In this document: piece after piece, positions 32,133-41,018 of the stretch | How positions within the stretch are numbered: position 1 is the first letter of the stretch | Layout of the letters: each line of letters opens with the position of its first letter | Assembly: GCA_035297265.1 (NCBI GenBank) | Contig: DATGZH010000001.1 | Span: forward strand, 1-64,000 | DNA: 64,000 nucleotides | Direction: 5' to 3' | Origin: DATGZH01 sp035297265 | GTDB taxonomy: Bacteria > Actinomycetota > Acidimicrobiia > Acidimicrobiales > RAAP-2 | Notes under the pieces: model-generated | What the model was told of the DNA's origin: nothing | Seen by the model: only the letters and a program-made list of their open reading frames with translations | Database searches by the model: none | Program-made: the position numbers and the translations under genes

Positions 32133-32480
32133 ATGCCGACCTACGAGTACCGCTGCACCACGTGCGGGGAGCACGTCGAGGTGGTGCAGTCCTTCACCGA
32201 CGAGCCCCTGACCGAGTGCCCCAACTGCGGGGGGGCCCTGCGCAAGGTCTTCGGCTCGATCGGCGTGGTCCTCAAGGGCAGCGGCTTCTACCGCAACGAC
32301 AGCCGGTCCTCCGGCGCCTCGCGCTCGTCGGCCCGGGAGGGCTCGGACGCCGCCAAGGAGTCGGCCGGGAAGGACGCCGGCTCGTCGGGGAGCGACGGCG
32401 CGGCGGCCAAGGGGAGCGCCGAGCCGAGCGCCAAGCCGGACACCGCCGCCCCGACCAAGAGCGACGCCGCGGCCGGCTGA
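32133..32480 (+). CDS. FmdB-family zinc-ribbon protein
   Basis: 115 residues; AAGGAG precedes the ATG. The N-terminus (MPTYEYRCTTCGEHVEVVQSF, then CPNCGG) is the typical FmdB/CxxC_CxxC_SSSS zinc ribbon with two Cys pairs, followed by VFGSIGVVLKGSGFYRND, the usual family ending. After residue 55 the tail is Ser/Ala/Lys/Asp-rich and disordered. Function of the family is unresolved; some members are linked to transcription or metal-enzyme regulation. The CIRCE operator upstream implies heat-shock control. Confidence 0.9.
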   Translation: MPTYEYRCTTCGEHVEVVQSFTDEPLTECPNCGGALRKVFGSIGVVLKGSGFYRNDSRSSGASRSSAREGSDAAKESAGKDAGSSGSDGAAAKGSAEPSAKPDTAAPTKSDAAAG

Positions 32481-32496
32481 GCCCGCCGGCGGCCGC

Positions 32497-33858
32497 TCAG
32501 TGGCCGCTCAGCTGCATGTCGGCCACGGCCAGCGTCTGACCGGCGGCCACGCCCGGGAGCCATTCGAGGTCCGACCCGATGTGGACGATCGACTGCAGGA
32601 GCCGTTGCAGCGTCGACGCCACGGTGACCTCCCGGACCGGTTCGGTGAGCTCACCGCCCCGCAGCATCAGCCCCTCGGCGCCCACCGACAGGTCGCCGCT
32701 GATGGCGTTGACCCCCGTGTGCACGCCGGTCACCGACTGCACGTACAGCCCCTCGCCGACCGCGCCGAGGATGCGCGCCTGGTCGAGCTGGCCCGGCTGC
32801 AGCACGAGCGCCCGGCAACCGGCGCCGGGTGTCCCGGCGAAGCCGCCGCGGACGGCGGAGCCGGTGGAGACGGTGCCGGCCCGTCGGGCCGAGACCGTGT
32901 CGTACAGGAAGCGACGGAGGACGCCGCCGTCGACGAGAACGTTGCGCCGGCAAGCGAGGCCTTCGCCGTCGAACGCCGCCGCGGTGAAGGACCGGGCGTC
33001 GGTGGGATCGTCGACGAGCGTGACGTCGGGGCTGGCGACGGTCTCACCGATGCGGCCGGCGAAGAACGAGCGTCCCTTCACGACGGCCTCGCCCGAGAGC
33101 GCCATCGACAGTACGGCGAGGAGAGTGGAGACCACCCGAGGGTCGAAGACGACGGTGCAGCGGCCCGAGGCCGCCTTGGTGGCCCCGAGCATCCGCACGG
33201 CCCGGGTGACCGAGTCGTCGGCGGCGCGCGCCGGGTCGAGGGCGGCGAAGCCCCGCCCGACGCTGAAGCCCGTACCGGTCTGGCTGTCGGTGCCTTCGCC
33301 GGCGATGGCCGAGACCGAGAGGTAGGCGGCCGTGCGACGGGTGAAGGCTCGGATGCCCGATGTCGAGGCCAGCGCGGCCTCCACCCGTTCGTCGCCGTAG
33401 TCCGCCTCGGCCACCTGACGGATGCGCGGGTCGGCCGCCCGCACCCGCTGCTCGAGGTCCAGGGCGAGCGCCACCTTGCGGTCGGTCGGCGTCGCCGCCA
33501 GGTCCTCGTCCCAGAGGTCGAGCTCGGCTGGGGCGACGCCGTCGGGGCGGGCGAGGGCCACGTCGGGGTCGACGGTGGCATAGGTGGCGTTGTCCCGGGC
33601 CTCGGCGAGGGTGGCCGTCACGACGTCGTCGTCGAGCGAGCCGGCCCAGGCGAACCCGAGCCGTCCGCCCTCGCCGCCGTCCTCGGCCAGCAGCACCCGG
33701 ACGCCCAGCCCCGACGAGGTGGCCGACGAGAGCGACTCCACCTCTCCCTCGTAGGCCCGGATGTCGATGTCGTGGCCCCGGGCCACGTACACCTCGATCT
33801 CCTCGCCCGGCTTGGCCTGGGCCACGACGGCCTCGGCCAGGTCCAGGAGCTCGCTCAC
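32497..33858 (-). CDS. tldE: TldE/PmbA metalloprotease-complex subunit
   Basis: 453 residues from GTG 33858, whose GTGA overlaps the tldD stop. The N-terminus (YVARGHDIDIRAYEGEVESLSSATSSGLGVRV) and the C-terminal stretch (GVNAISGDLSVGAEGLMLRGGEL) are typical of PmbA/TldE. This subunit lacks the HExxxH site and pairs with TldD to form a peptidase that trims ribosomally made peptides or unfolded peptides. Length is normal. The pair is translationally coupled. Confidence 0.92.
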   Translation of the reverse strand: MSELLDLAEAVVAQAKPGEEIEVYVARGHDIDIRAYEGEVESLSSATSSGLGVRVLLAEDGGEGGRLGFAWAGSLDDDVVTATLAEARDNATYATVDPDVALARPDGVAPAELDLWDEDLAATPTDRKVALALDLEQRVRAADPRIRQVAEADYGDERVEAALASTSGIRAFTRRTAAYLSVSAIAGEGTDSQTGTGFSVGRGFAALDPARAADDSVTRAVRMLGATKAASGRCTVVFDPRVVSTLLAVLSMALSGEAVVKGRSFFAGRIGETVASPDVTLVDDPTDARSFTAAAFDGEGLACRRNVLVDGGVLRRFLYDTVSARRAGTVSTGSAVRGGFAGTPGAGCRALVLQPGQLDQARILGAVGEGLYVQSVTGVHTGVNAISGDLSVGAEGLMLRGGELTEPVREVTVASTLQRLLQSIVHIGSDLEWLPGVAAGQTLAVADMQLSGH

Positions 33859-35255
33859 GCCGCGGTGCCCCCGATCGTCACCCCGTTGATGCGTAGCGTC
33901 GCCTGACCGCAGCCGACCGGGACCGCCTGGCCGTCTTTGCCGCACGTGCCGGGGGTCATGTCGAAGTCGGTGGCCACCGCGTCGATCCGACGGAGCACCT
34001 CTGGGCCGTTGCCGATGAGGTTGGCGTCGCGCAGCGGCTCGGTGATGCGGCCGTTCTCGATGAGGTAGGCCTCGGTCGTCCCGAAGACGAAGTCCCCGGT
34101 GGTCGTGTTCACCTGTCCCCCGCCGAGCTTGGCCACGTAGACCCCCGAGGGTGTCTGGGCCACGAGCTCGTCCGGGTCCTCCTCACCGGCGAGGAGGTAG
34201 GTGTTGGTCATCCGCACCATCGGGAGGTGCTGGTAGGACTGGCGGCGTCCGTTGCCCGACGAGGCGCGGCCCTCCTTCCTCGCCCGCAGCCAGTCCCACA
34301 TGTAGTCGGTCAGCACGCCGTCCTCGATGAGCACGTTGCGGGCCGCCGGCCGACCCTCGTCGTCGATCCGGTAGGCGCCCCACTCACCGGCCACCGTGCC
34401 GTCGTCGACGAGGGTGACGAGCGGGCTGGCCACGAGCTCGCCGACCCGTCCCACGTAGACCGAGGCGTCCTTCACGATGTGGTCGGCCTCGAGGCCGTGA
34501 CCGCAGGCCTCGTGGAAGAGGATGCCGCCGCTGCCGCCGGCGAGGACCACCGCCACCTCGCCCGAGGGGGCCGGGCGGGCCGACAGCTTGGCGAGGGCGA
34601 TGCGCGCCGCGTTGGCCGCGACCGCCTCCACGTCGATCCGCTCGAAGAGCTCGAAGCCCTCGGTCCGGGCCACCGTGTCGTAGCCCGTCTGCAGCCCGGT
34701 GTCACCGCTCGCCACGCACGAGACGCTGAACCGCGTGCGCACCTGGTCGTCCTCGGCCAGCCGGCCCTCGGAGGTGGCCACGAGGATGCGCCGCCGGCTG
34801 TCGCCGTAGCCCGCGTTCACCTGGCTGATGGCGTTGCCGGCGCTCCGGGCCGCCTCGTCCGCCCGCCGGAGGAGCTCCAGCTTGGCCGCCTTGGCCACCT
34901 CCCCCGGCAGCACCTCGACCAAGGGCGGGGCCGGCCGGCGCTCCTCCAGGTCGGCCCGCCGCACCCCGCCCCCGCCCTCACGGGCCACGGCCGAGGCGGC
35001 CTCGGCGGCGGCCAGGAGGCCCTGCTCCGACAGGTCGGCCGTGTGGGCGAAGCCCGTGGTCTCGCCGACCACGACCCGGATGCCGGCCCCCCGCTCCCGG
35101 CCCGAGGACAGCTCCTCGATCTTCTGGTCGTCGAGCAAGGCCGCCGAGGTGGCCCGGTCCTCGACGAAGACCTCGGCCAGGTCACCGCCCCGGGCGAGGG
35201 CCGCGCCGAGGACCCGTTCGAGGACGGGCGGTTCGACCAAAGGGGCGTCGGGCAC
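33855..35255 (-). CDS. tldD: TldD metalloprotease
   Basis: 466 residues from GTG 35255. The zinc site HEACGHGLEAD (HExxxH, near residue 248) follows a glycine-rich AGGSGGILF, and the C-terminus carries TPGTCGKDGQAVPVGCGQ, the cysteine-containing motif of TldD. Together with TldE it forms a heterodimeric protease acting on small peptides. Longer upstream frames exist but this start is seven bases from a TACGAT -10 box, gives the usual family length, and has no ribosome site, so a leaderless mRNA is likely. Confidence 0.93.
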   Translation of the reverse strand: MPDAPLVEPPVLERVLGAALARGGDLAEVFVEDRATSAALLDDQKIEELSSGRERGAGIRVVVGETTGFAHTADLSEQGLLAAAEAASAVAREGGGGVRRADLEERRPAPPLVEVLPGEVAKAAKLELLRRADEAARSAGNAISQVNAGYGDSRRRILVATSEGRLAEDDQVRTRFSVSCVASGDTGLQTGYDTVARTEGFELFERIDVEAVAANAARIALAKLSARPAPSGEVAVVLAGGSGGILFHEACGHGLEADHIVKDASVYVGRVGELVASPLVTLVDDGTVAGEWGAYRIDDEGRPAARNVLIEDGVLTDYMWDWLRARKEGRASSGNGRRQSYQHLPMVRMTNTYLLAGEEDPDELVAQTPSGVYVAKLGGGQVNTTTGDFVFGTTEAYLIENGRITEPLRDANLIGNGPEVLRRIDAVATDFDMTPGTCGKDGQAVPVGCGQATLRINGVTIGGTAA

Positions 35256-35261
35256 GGGCGG

Positions 35262-35268
35262 TATCGTA
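35262..35268. promoter_or_regulatory. Shared symmetric -10 core for tldD and the divergent thioesterase
   Basis: TATCGTA gives TATCGT on the plus strand, seven bases before GTG 35275, and TACGAT on the minus strand, seven bases before GTG 35255. The 19-base gap between start codons leaves no leader for either gene, so this is a bidirectional leaderless promoter by sequence. Confidence 0.55.
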
Positions 35269-35274
35269 CCCGTC

Positions 35275-35715
35275 GTGCCCCGAAGGTCAGCCGAGGTCCC
35301 CGTGCGCGAAGCGGGCATCATCGCCGGTCTGTCGGCCACCGTCGACCTCGAGGTGACCGAGGCGGACACCGCGACGGCCTGCCGGTCCGGCGACGTGCCG
35401 GTGCTGTCCACCCCACGCCTCGTGGCCCTCTGCGAGGAGGCCAGCTGCGCCGCCTTGCGGGGCCATCTCGGCCCGGGGCAGACGACCGTCGCCACCCGGG
35501 TGGGCTTCGACCACGTCGGTCCGGTGGCGGTGGGTGAGCGGGTCACCGCCGAAGCCACGCTCGAGCGGGTGGAGGGCCGACGCCTCATGTTCACGCTCTC
35601 GGCCAGCCTCCGCTCGCCCCGGCGGGCCGGTCTCGTCGGCGCCGGCCGCCTGACGCGGGTCCTCGTCGACCGGGACACGTTCTTGGCCAAGACCGACGTC
35701 GTCGGCCCGGGCTGA
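35275..35715 (+). CDS. FlK-like hotdog thioesterase
   Basis: 146 residues. The hotdog-fold pattern is that of the fluoroacetyl-CoA thioesterase FlK family: STPRLVALCEEAS supplies the conserved Thr and Glu, VGFDHVGPV the His, and LERVEGRRLMFTLSA the second-half signature. FlK of Streptomyces cattleya hydrolyses fluoroacetyl-CoA; most homologues act on unknown acyl-CoAs. All three catalytic residues are visible, so it is probably active. The MFS gene starts 7 bases after its stop and is likely cotranscribed, hinting at removal of a toxic or waste acid. Confidence 0.82.
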   Translation: MPRRSAEVPVREAGIIAGLSATVDLEVTEADTATACRSGDVPVLSTPRLVALCEEASCAALRGHLGPGQTTVATRVGFDHVGPVAVGERVTAEATLERVEGRRLMFTLSASLRSPRRAGLVGAGRLTRVLVDRDTFLAKTDVVGPG

Positions 35716-35722
35716 CCCGGCG

Positions 35723-37000
35723 GTGGCCCCTTCGGCCCACCGCGTCGCCTCTCTGCCGGCCACCGATGACGCCGGGCTCGTCCCGGTCGCCATCGCCTTC
35801 GTCACGTTCGGCATGTTCTGGGGGAGCTGGGCGGTCGCCGTCGCCGACGTCCGGCGCACGTTCTCCTTGAACGACGCGCAGCTCGGCCTCCTCCTCGCGG
35901 TGGCCATCGGGGTGGCCGGCCTGACCGGGGGGTTCGTCGGGCACCGGGCCGAGTACTGGGGCACGAGGCGGATGCTCTTCGCCTCGCTCCTCGTGTGGTC
36001 CTTCCTCCTCGTGGCGGCGGGCCTCGCCCGGCCGTGGCCGGTCTTCGCCGCGGTGTTCGTGGCCTGCGAGGTGGCCGCCGGCTGCGTGGACACGGCCATG
36101 AACGCGGCGTCGGCCCGGCGCCTCGACGGGCGTCCCGGTGACCTCGTGCGGTTCCACGCCTTCTTCAACAGCGGCGCGGTGGGTGGCGCCCTCGTCGCCG
36201 CGGTCCTCCTCCATGCCGGGGTGTCGTGGCGCTTCCTGTGGCCGGTGCTGGCCGTGGTGGTGGCGGCGCTGGCCTTCTGGACCCGGGCCCACGTCTCGCC
36301 GACGACCCCACCGGCCGGCGGCCGCCACGTGGCCGCGGTAGCCGGGTCGGCCGTGCCGACCGCCCCCGTCCCCCTGGCCGCCGAGGCCGACCGCACATCG
36401 GGCTCGGGAGCGCGCCTCGGCCAGCTCGCCCGGCTCCGGACCGACGGCCTCTTGCTCCTCCTCCTCGTCTTCGCTCTCGCCGAGGTCACCGAGGGCGGTG
36501 TGGACACCTGGGGGGTCCTCTTCCTCCGCACCCGCCTCGCCGCCGGCATCCTCCTGGGCGCCGGCGCCTACGCCATCGGCCAGTCGATGGCCGCCGCGTC
36601 GCGCGGCGCCGGGGGCCGCTTCCTCGGACGGCTCTCGCCACGCCGCGCCCTCATCGTGGGCGGCCTCGTGGCCGGGAGCGGCCTCCTCCTCGTGGCCCTC
36701 TCCCCGGCCGTCGGCGTGGCCGCCGTCGGTTTGGCCCTCGGGGCGGCGGGCGCCTCCCTCTTCTGGCCCCTCGTGATGAGCGACGTCGTGCAACGGGCCA
36801 GCCGAACCACGAGCGCGGTCGGCGCCTTCACCGCGGCCGGCTACGTCGGCTGGGTGGCGAGCGCCCCGGTCGTGGGCTGGGTCTCCGACGCCTGGGGTCC
36901 CTCCAAAGGCCTGCTCGTGCTGGCGGCCATGGCCCTTCTCGTGGCCCTGATCTCGTTCGTCCGCCGAGATCGGAGCCCCCGCCCCACGGGGTCGGAGTAG
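35723..37000 (+). CDS. MFS transporter
   Basis: 425 residues with about twelve hydrophobic segments in two halves around a hydrophilic loop (near residues 195-235). The loop between helices 2 and 3 reads GHRAEYWGTRRMLFASL, the MFS signature position. Substrate unknown. Start GTG lies just after the thioesterase stop. The C-terminus ends RRDRSPRPTGSE. Confidence 0.85.
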   Translation: MAPSAHRVASLPATDDAGLVPVAIAFVTFGMFWGSWAVAVADVRRTFSLNDAQLGLLLAVAIGVAGLTGGFVGHRAEYWGTRRMLFASLLVWSFLLVAAGLARPWPVFAAVFVACEVAAGCVDTAMNAASARRLDGRPGDLVRFHAFFNSGAVGGALVAAVLLHAGVSWRFLWPVLAVVVAALAFWTRAHVSPTTPPAGGRHVAAVAGSAVPTAPVPLAAEADRTSGSGARLGQLARLRTDGLLLLLLVFALAEVTEGGVDTWGVLFLRTRLAAGILLGAGAYAIGQSMAAASRGAGGRFLGRLSPRRALIVGGLVAGSGLLLVALSPAVGVAAVGLALGAAGASLFWPLVMSDVVQRASRTTSAVGAFTAAGYVGWVASAPVVGWVSDAWGPSKGLLVLAAMALLVALISFVRRDRSPRPTGSE

Positions 37001-37063
37001 CGTGGCCGAAGAGGCCCAGGCCGGTGGCGTCGGCACCCCAAGGGCCCACGACTTCTCCAACCC

Positions 37064-39103
37064 ATGATCCTGCCGAGCATCGAGACCCCCGCCGACCTCC
37101 GGGCCCTCACCTACGAGGAGCTGGGTGAGCTGGCCGCCGAGATCCGGGCCTTCGTCGTCGAGACGGTCATCACGACGGGCGGCCACCTCGGCTCCAACCT
37201 GGGCGTCGTCGAGCTGACCCTCGCCCTCCACCGGGTCTTCGACTCGCCCCGCGACGCCATCCTCTTCGACACCGGCCACCAGGCTTACGTGCACAAGCTC
37301 CTCACCGGCCGGCGCTACCGGTTCAAGGAGCTGCGGCAGGCCGGCGGGCTCTCCGGCTACCCCAACCGAACCGAGTCCGAGCACGACTGGATCGAGAACA
37401 GCCACGCCTCGACGGCCCTCAGCTACGCCCACGGCTTGGCCACCGCCTTCGAGCTCCGGGGCCAAGCGGCCGGCCGGGGCGGCAACCGCCGGGTCGTGAC
37501 CGTGGTGGGCGACGGCGCGCTCACCGGCGGCATGGCGTACGAGGCGCTCAACAACCTCGGCCATTCGGGCCGCCGGGTGGTCGTGGTGCTGAACGACAAC
37601 GGGCGCTCCTACGCCCCGACGGTCTCGCACCTGACCCAGAGCGTGACCAGTCTGCGGCTGAACCCCACCTACGTGTCGGCCCGCGAGCGGCTGCGGGGGC
37701 TCCTCCGTGAGATCCCCGGCGTGGGCGAGCTCGCCTACTCGGGCGTGCACGGCCTGACGAGCGCGCTCCGCGAGCTCGTGGCCCCCCACACCTTCTTCGA
37801 GGCGCTGGGCGTGCGCTACGCCGGCCCGATCGACGGCCACGACATCTACCTCATGGAGCAGGCCCTTGCCCACGCGGCCGAGTGGGACGGGCCGATCGTC
37901 CTCCACGTCCTCACCCAGAAGGGCCGGGGCTACGCGCCGGCCGAGGAGGACGAGATCCAGCGCCTCCACGACGTGAAGGCCGTGCGGCACGCCGCCCCCG
38001 AGCCGGCGGCCGTGGCGGCGGCGCCCGCCGACGAGGACGGGCCCCGCACCCCGGCCGACATCCCGGCCGCCACCTACGGCGACGCCTTCACCCGGGCCCT
38101 CCTCCGCCAGGCCGAGCAGCGGCCCGAGGTGGTGGCGCTCACCGCGGCGATGCCCGGGCCGACCGGGCTCCTCCCCTTCGAGGCCCGCTACCCCAGCCGG
38201 TGCTTCGACGTGGGCATCGCCGAGCAGCACGAGATGACCGCGGCGGCGGGCATGGCCCTCGGCGGCCTGCGGCCGGTGGTCGCCGTCTACTCCACCTTCT
38301 TCTCGCGGGCCTTCGACCAGGCCAACCTCGACGTGGGACTCCTGGGCCAGCCGGTGGTGATCGTCCTCGACCGGGCCGGCATCACCGGCGACGACGGGCC
38401 CAGCCACCACGGGATCCTCGACCTCGCCCAGACACTCTCGATCCCGGGGATGACCGTGTTCGCCCCGTCGTCGGCCGAGGACCTCGAGGCCATGTTGGCC
38501 ACGGCGCTCGAACTCCCGGGTCCCGCGTCGATCCGCTTCCCGAAGACCGCCCCCCGCCACGCCGGGCCCGGCGAGGTGGGCGCCGGTCTCGCCTCGTTGT
38601 GCCTCCGCCGCGGCGACGGCGAGGTCTGCCTCCTCGGCGTGGGCAAGCTCGTCGCGGCCTGCCTCGAGGCGGCCGACCTCCTCGCCGCCGACGGGGTCGC
38701 CGCCACCGTCTGGGACGTCCGGGTCGTAAGCCCCCCCGACCCCGAGCTGCTCGCCGACGCCGCCTCCCACCGTCTCGTCGTCACCGCCGAGGACGGCGTG
38801 CGCTTCGGCGGGGCGGGCATGTTCCTCCTCGACGCCATGCACCGCCAGTCCGGCGGCGGCCCGGCGGCGAGCGAGGTGCTCGGCGTGCCGCGCCGCTACG
38901 TGCCCCAGGGCCGGGCCGACGACATCCTGGCCGAGCTGGGTCTCGACGGCCCGGGCATCGCCGAGACCGTGCGCCAGGCCCTGGCCGCCGCGCCGGAGCG
39001 CCGCCGGGCCGGCCGCGTGGCGGTCGAGCACCGGGCGGACGACCCCGCCCGGGCCGAGCTCCCGCTCGGGCGAGGACGGGCCGAGCCCCCCGCCCGGCCC
39101 TGA
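37064..39103 (+). CDS. dxs: 1-deoxy-D-xylulose-5-phosphate synthase
   Basis: 679 residues. GGHLGSNLGVVELTLALH opens the protein; the thiamine diphosphate site is GDGALTGGMAYEALNN; DDGPSHHG and the transketolase-like domain follow, with a C-terminal transketolase domain and a short Arg/Pro-rich tail. DXS condenses pyruvate and glyceraldehyde 3-phosphate, the first step of the MEP isoprenoid pathway. No ribosome site is evident before ATG 37064. Length is slightly above the usual 620-650 because of the tail. Confidence 0.95.
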   Translation: MILPSIETPADLRALTYEELGELAAEIRAFVVETVITTGGHLGSNLGVVELTLALHRVFDSPRDAILFDTGHQAYVHKLLTGRRYRFKELRQAGGLSGYPNRTESEHDWIENSHASTALSYAHGLATAFELRGQAAGRGGNRRVVTVVGDGALTGGMAYEALNNLGHSGRRVVVVLNDNGRSYAPTVSHLTQSVTSLRLNPTYVSARERLRGLLREIPGVGELAYSGVHGLTSALRELVAPHTFFEALGVRYAGPIDGHDIYLMEQALAHAAEWDGPIVLHVLTQKGRGYAPAEEDEIQRLHDVKAVRHAAPEPAAVAAAPADEDGPRTPADIPAATYGDAFTRALLRQAEQRPEVVALTAAMPGPTGLLPFEARYPSRCFDVGIAEQHEMTAAAGMALGGLRPVVAVYSTFFSRAFDQANLDVGLLGQPVVIVLDRAGITGDDGPSHHGILDLAQTLSIPGMTVFAPSSAEDLEAMLATALELPGPASIRFPKTAPRHAGPGEVGAGLASLCLRRGDGEVCLLGVGKLVAACLEAADLLAADGVAATVWDVRVVSPPDPELLADAASHRLVVTAEDGVRFGGAGMFLLDAMHRQSGGGPAASEVLGVPRRYVPQGRADDILAELGLDGPGIAETVRQALAAAPERRRAGRVAVEHRADDPARAELPLGRGRAEPPARP

Positions 39104-39112
39104 GGTCGCCGT

Positions 39113-39856
39113 TCAGTCCTTGTTGGCCCCGTTGGCCCGGACGAAGTCGTTGACCGCGTAATAGGCGTCGATCGACTCGCCGGCGTCGCCCCAGAAGCCC
39201 TCGAGGACGTCGTAGGACATCGCCCCGGTCGCCACGTAGTGGTTGTTCACGTCGGTGATCTCGAGCTCGTCCCGGGCCGAGGGGACGAGGGTGGTGATCA
39301 CCTCGAAGACGCCGGCGTCGTAGCAGTAGATGCCGGTCACCCCGTAGCGGCTGGGCGGGTCCTCGGGCTTCTCCTCGATGCGCACCACCCGGCCCTCCTC
39401 GTCCAGCTCGGGGACGCCGAGGTGGCGCAGGTGCTCGGGCTCGGCCACCTCGGTGAGGAGGATGCGGGCCCCGGTGGGCTGGGCGCAGAACGCCTCGACC
39501 ATGGGCCGGATCGAGCGCTCCACCACGTTGTCGGCCAGCATGACGAGCACCGGTTCGCGGTCGACGAAGCGCTCCGCCAGCCCGAGGGCCTCGGCGATGC
39601 CGCCGGGGCGCTCCTGATAGGCGTAGGAGAGCCGGTCGATGCCGAACTCGTGCCCGTTGCCGAGGAGCCGCAGGAACTCGCCGGCGTGGGTCCCGCCCGT
39701 CACGAGCATGATGTCCGTGACGCCCGCGTTCACCACCGCCTCGATGGCCCACTGGATCATCGGGCGGTCGTAGATGGGCAGGAGGTGCTTGTTCGTGATC
39801 CGGGTGAGCGGGTAGAGGCGCGAGCCCGTCCCGCCGGCGAGGAGGACCCCCTTCAC
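39113..39856 (-). CDS. Sugar nucleotidyltransferase, RmlA-like
   Basis: 247 residues. VLLAGGTGSRLYPLT is the nucleotide-binding loop, followed by NKHLLPIYDRPMIQWAIEAVVNAGV, close to glucose-1-phosphate thymidylyltransferase. DNVVE, EKPEDPPS and GFWGDAGESIDAY also fit RmlA. It is about 45 residues shorter than RmlA, so the exact sugar is uncertain; it may supply dTDP-glucose to the rhamnose genes at 57-58 kb. TAGGCT seven bases before the GTG suggests a leaderless message. Confidence 0.85.
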   Translation of the reverse strand: MKGVLLAGGTGSRLYPLTRITNKHLLPIYDRPMIQWAIEAVVNAGVTDIMLVTGGTHAGEFLRLLGNGHEFGIDRLSYAYQERPGGIAEALGLAERFVDREPVLVMLADNVVERSIRPMVEAFCAQPTGARILLTEVAEPEHLRHLGVPELDEEGRVVRIEEKPEDPPSRYGVTGIYCYDAGVFEVITTLVPSARDELEITDVNNHYVATGAMSYDVLEGFWGDAGESIDAYYAVNDFVRANGANKD

Positions 39857-39863
39857 CCGGCGC

Positions 39864-39869
39864 AGCCTA
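39864..39869 (-). promoter_or_regulatory. -10 box (TAGGCT) of the nucleotidyltransferase gene
   Basis: Minus-strand TAGGCT, seven bases, then GTG 39856; identical box and spacing to the carboxyltransferase gene at 23895. Confidence 0.45.
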
Positions 39870-39905
39870 CGGCACGGTCGCCCCGCTCCCGCACTGGGCC
39901 ACTCC

Positions 39906-41018
39906 TCATCCGTCGAGGACGAGGACGCCGCGGGCGATGCGGCCGGCGTGCATCTCGTCGACCACGTCGGAGAAGCGCTCGAGCGGCCGGGTCAGGCTGA
40001 CCAGCTCGTCGAGGAGCAGCTGACCCGAGCGGTAGAGGTCGATCATCAACGGGATGTCGTGGTGCGGCCGGGTCGAGCCGTAGCGGCACCCGAGCAGACC
40101 CCGGTCCACGTAGGCGAGGGCGTTGATGTCGACCGCCACCTCGCTGCCCCGGGGCGGGACGCCAATGGCCACCGCGGTGCCGCCCCAGTCGAGGGCCTCG
40201 AAGGCGCTCCGCAGGACCGCCGGGTGGCCCACGCAGTCGAACGACCACGTGACGCCGCCGGTCGGCCCGAGGGCGCCGGCCGCCGACTGCGGGTCGGGCG
40301 GGAGGAGCCCACGGACGGCGGCCGCCGGGTCGCCGGCCGAGGCGTCGACGAAGTCGGTGGCCCCGAACTGGCGGCCGAGCGCCTCTTTCCCCGCCACGGT
40401 ATCGACGGCCACGATCCGGGTGGCCCCCGAGATGCGCAGGCCCTGGATGACGTTGAGACCCACGCCGCCCACACCGAACACCGCGGCGGTCTCACCCGGG
40501 CGCACCTTCGCCCGGTTGAGCACCGACCCCACGCCGGTCACGACGCCACAACCGATGAGACAGGCCGAAGTCATGGGGATGTCGTCGGGGATGCGCACGC
40601 ACTGCACCTCCGAGACGATCGTCGACTCCACGAAGACCGAAGCGGCGGCGAAGTTGGACGCCGGGTCGCCGCGGAAGGTGAAAGGTGAGGAGATGTTGCC
40701 CAGCGAGTGCCGGCACCAGGTCGGGTGGCCGGTGCTACAGGCCCGGCAGACCCCGCAGTTGGCCAAGGTGGCGATCACCACGTGATCGCCCGGCTTGACC
40801 GAGACCACGTCGGCCCCCACCTCCTCGACCACCCCGGCCCCCTCGTGGCCGAGGACGGCCGGTGGCTTCCAGGGGATCGTCCCGTCGAGGACCGACAGGT
40901 CGGAGTGGCACACGCCGGCCGCGGCGATCCGCACCTTGACCTGGCGCGGGCCCGGCGGGGCCACCTCGAGGTCGTCGGTGACCTCCACCCCGTCGGCCGT
41001 GTAGACGATCCCTCTCAT
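39906..41018 (-). CDS. Zinc-dependent alcohol dehydrogenase
   Basis: 370 residues. GVCHSDLSV carries the catalytic-zinc Cys, GHEGAGVVEEVG the Glu/His site, and CGVCRACSTGHPTWC the four structural-zinc cysteines. VFGVGGVGLNVIQG is the NAD-binding loop. It belongs to the class III-like/mycobacterial long-chain ADH group. GAGGAG precedes the ATG. Its start overlaps the upstream acyl-CoA synthetase stop (ATGA at 41015-41018), so it is the last gene of a four-gene coupled operon. Its substrate may be an alcohol arising in the same pathway; this is not shown. Confidence 0.9.
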   Translation of the reverse strand: MRGIVYTADGVEVTDDLEVAPPGPRQVKVRIAAAGVCHSDLSVLDGTIPWKPPAVLGHEGAGVVEEVGADVVSVKPGDHVVIATLANCGVCRACSTGHPTWCRHSLGNISSPFTFRGDPASNFAAASVFVESTIVSEVQCVRIPDDIPMTSACLIGCGVVTGVGSVLNRAKVRPGETAAVFGVGGVGLNVIQGLRISGATRIVAVDTVAGKEALGRQFGATDFVDASAGDPAAAVRGLLPPDPQSAAGALGPTGGVTWSFDCVGHPAVLRSAFEALDWGGTAVAIGVPPRGSEVAVDINALAYVDRGLLGCRYGSTRPHHDIPLMIDLYRSGQLLLDELVSLTRPLERFSDVVDEMHAGRIARGVLVLDG

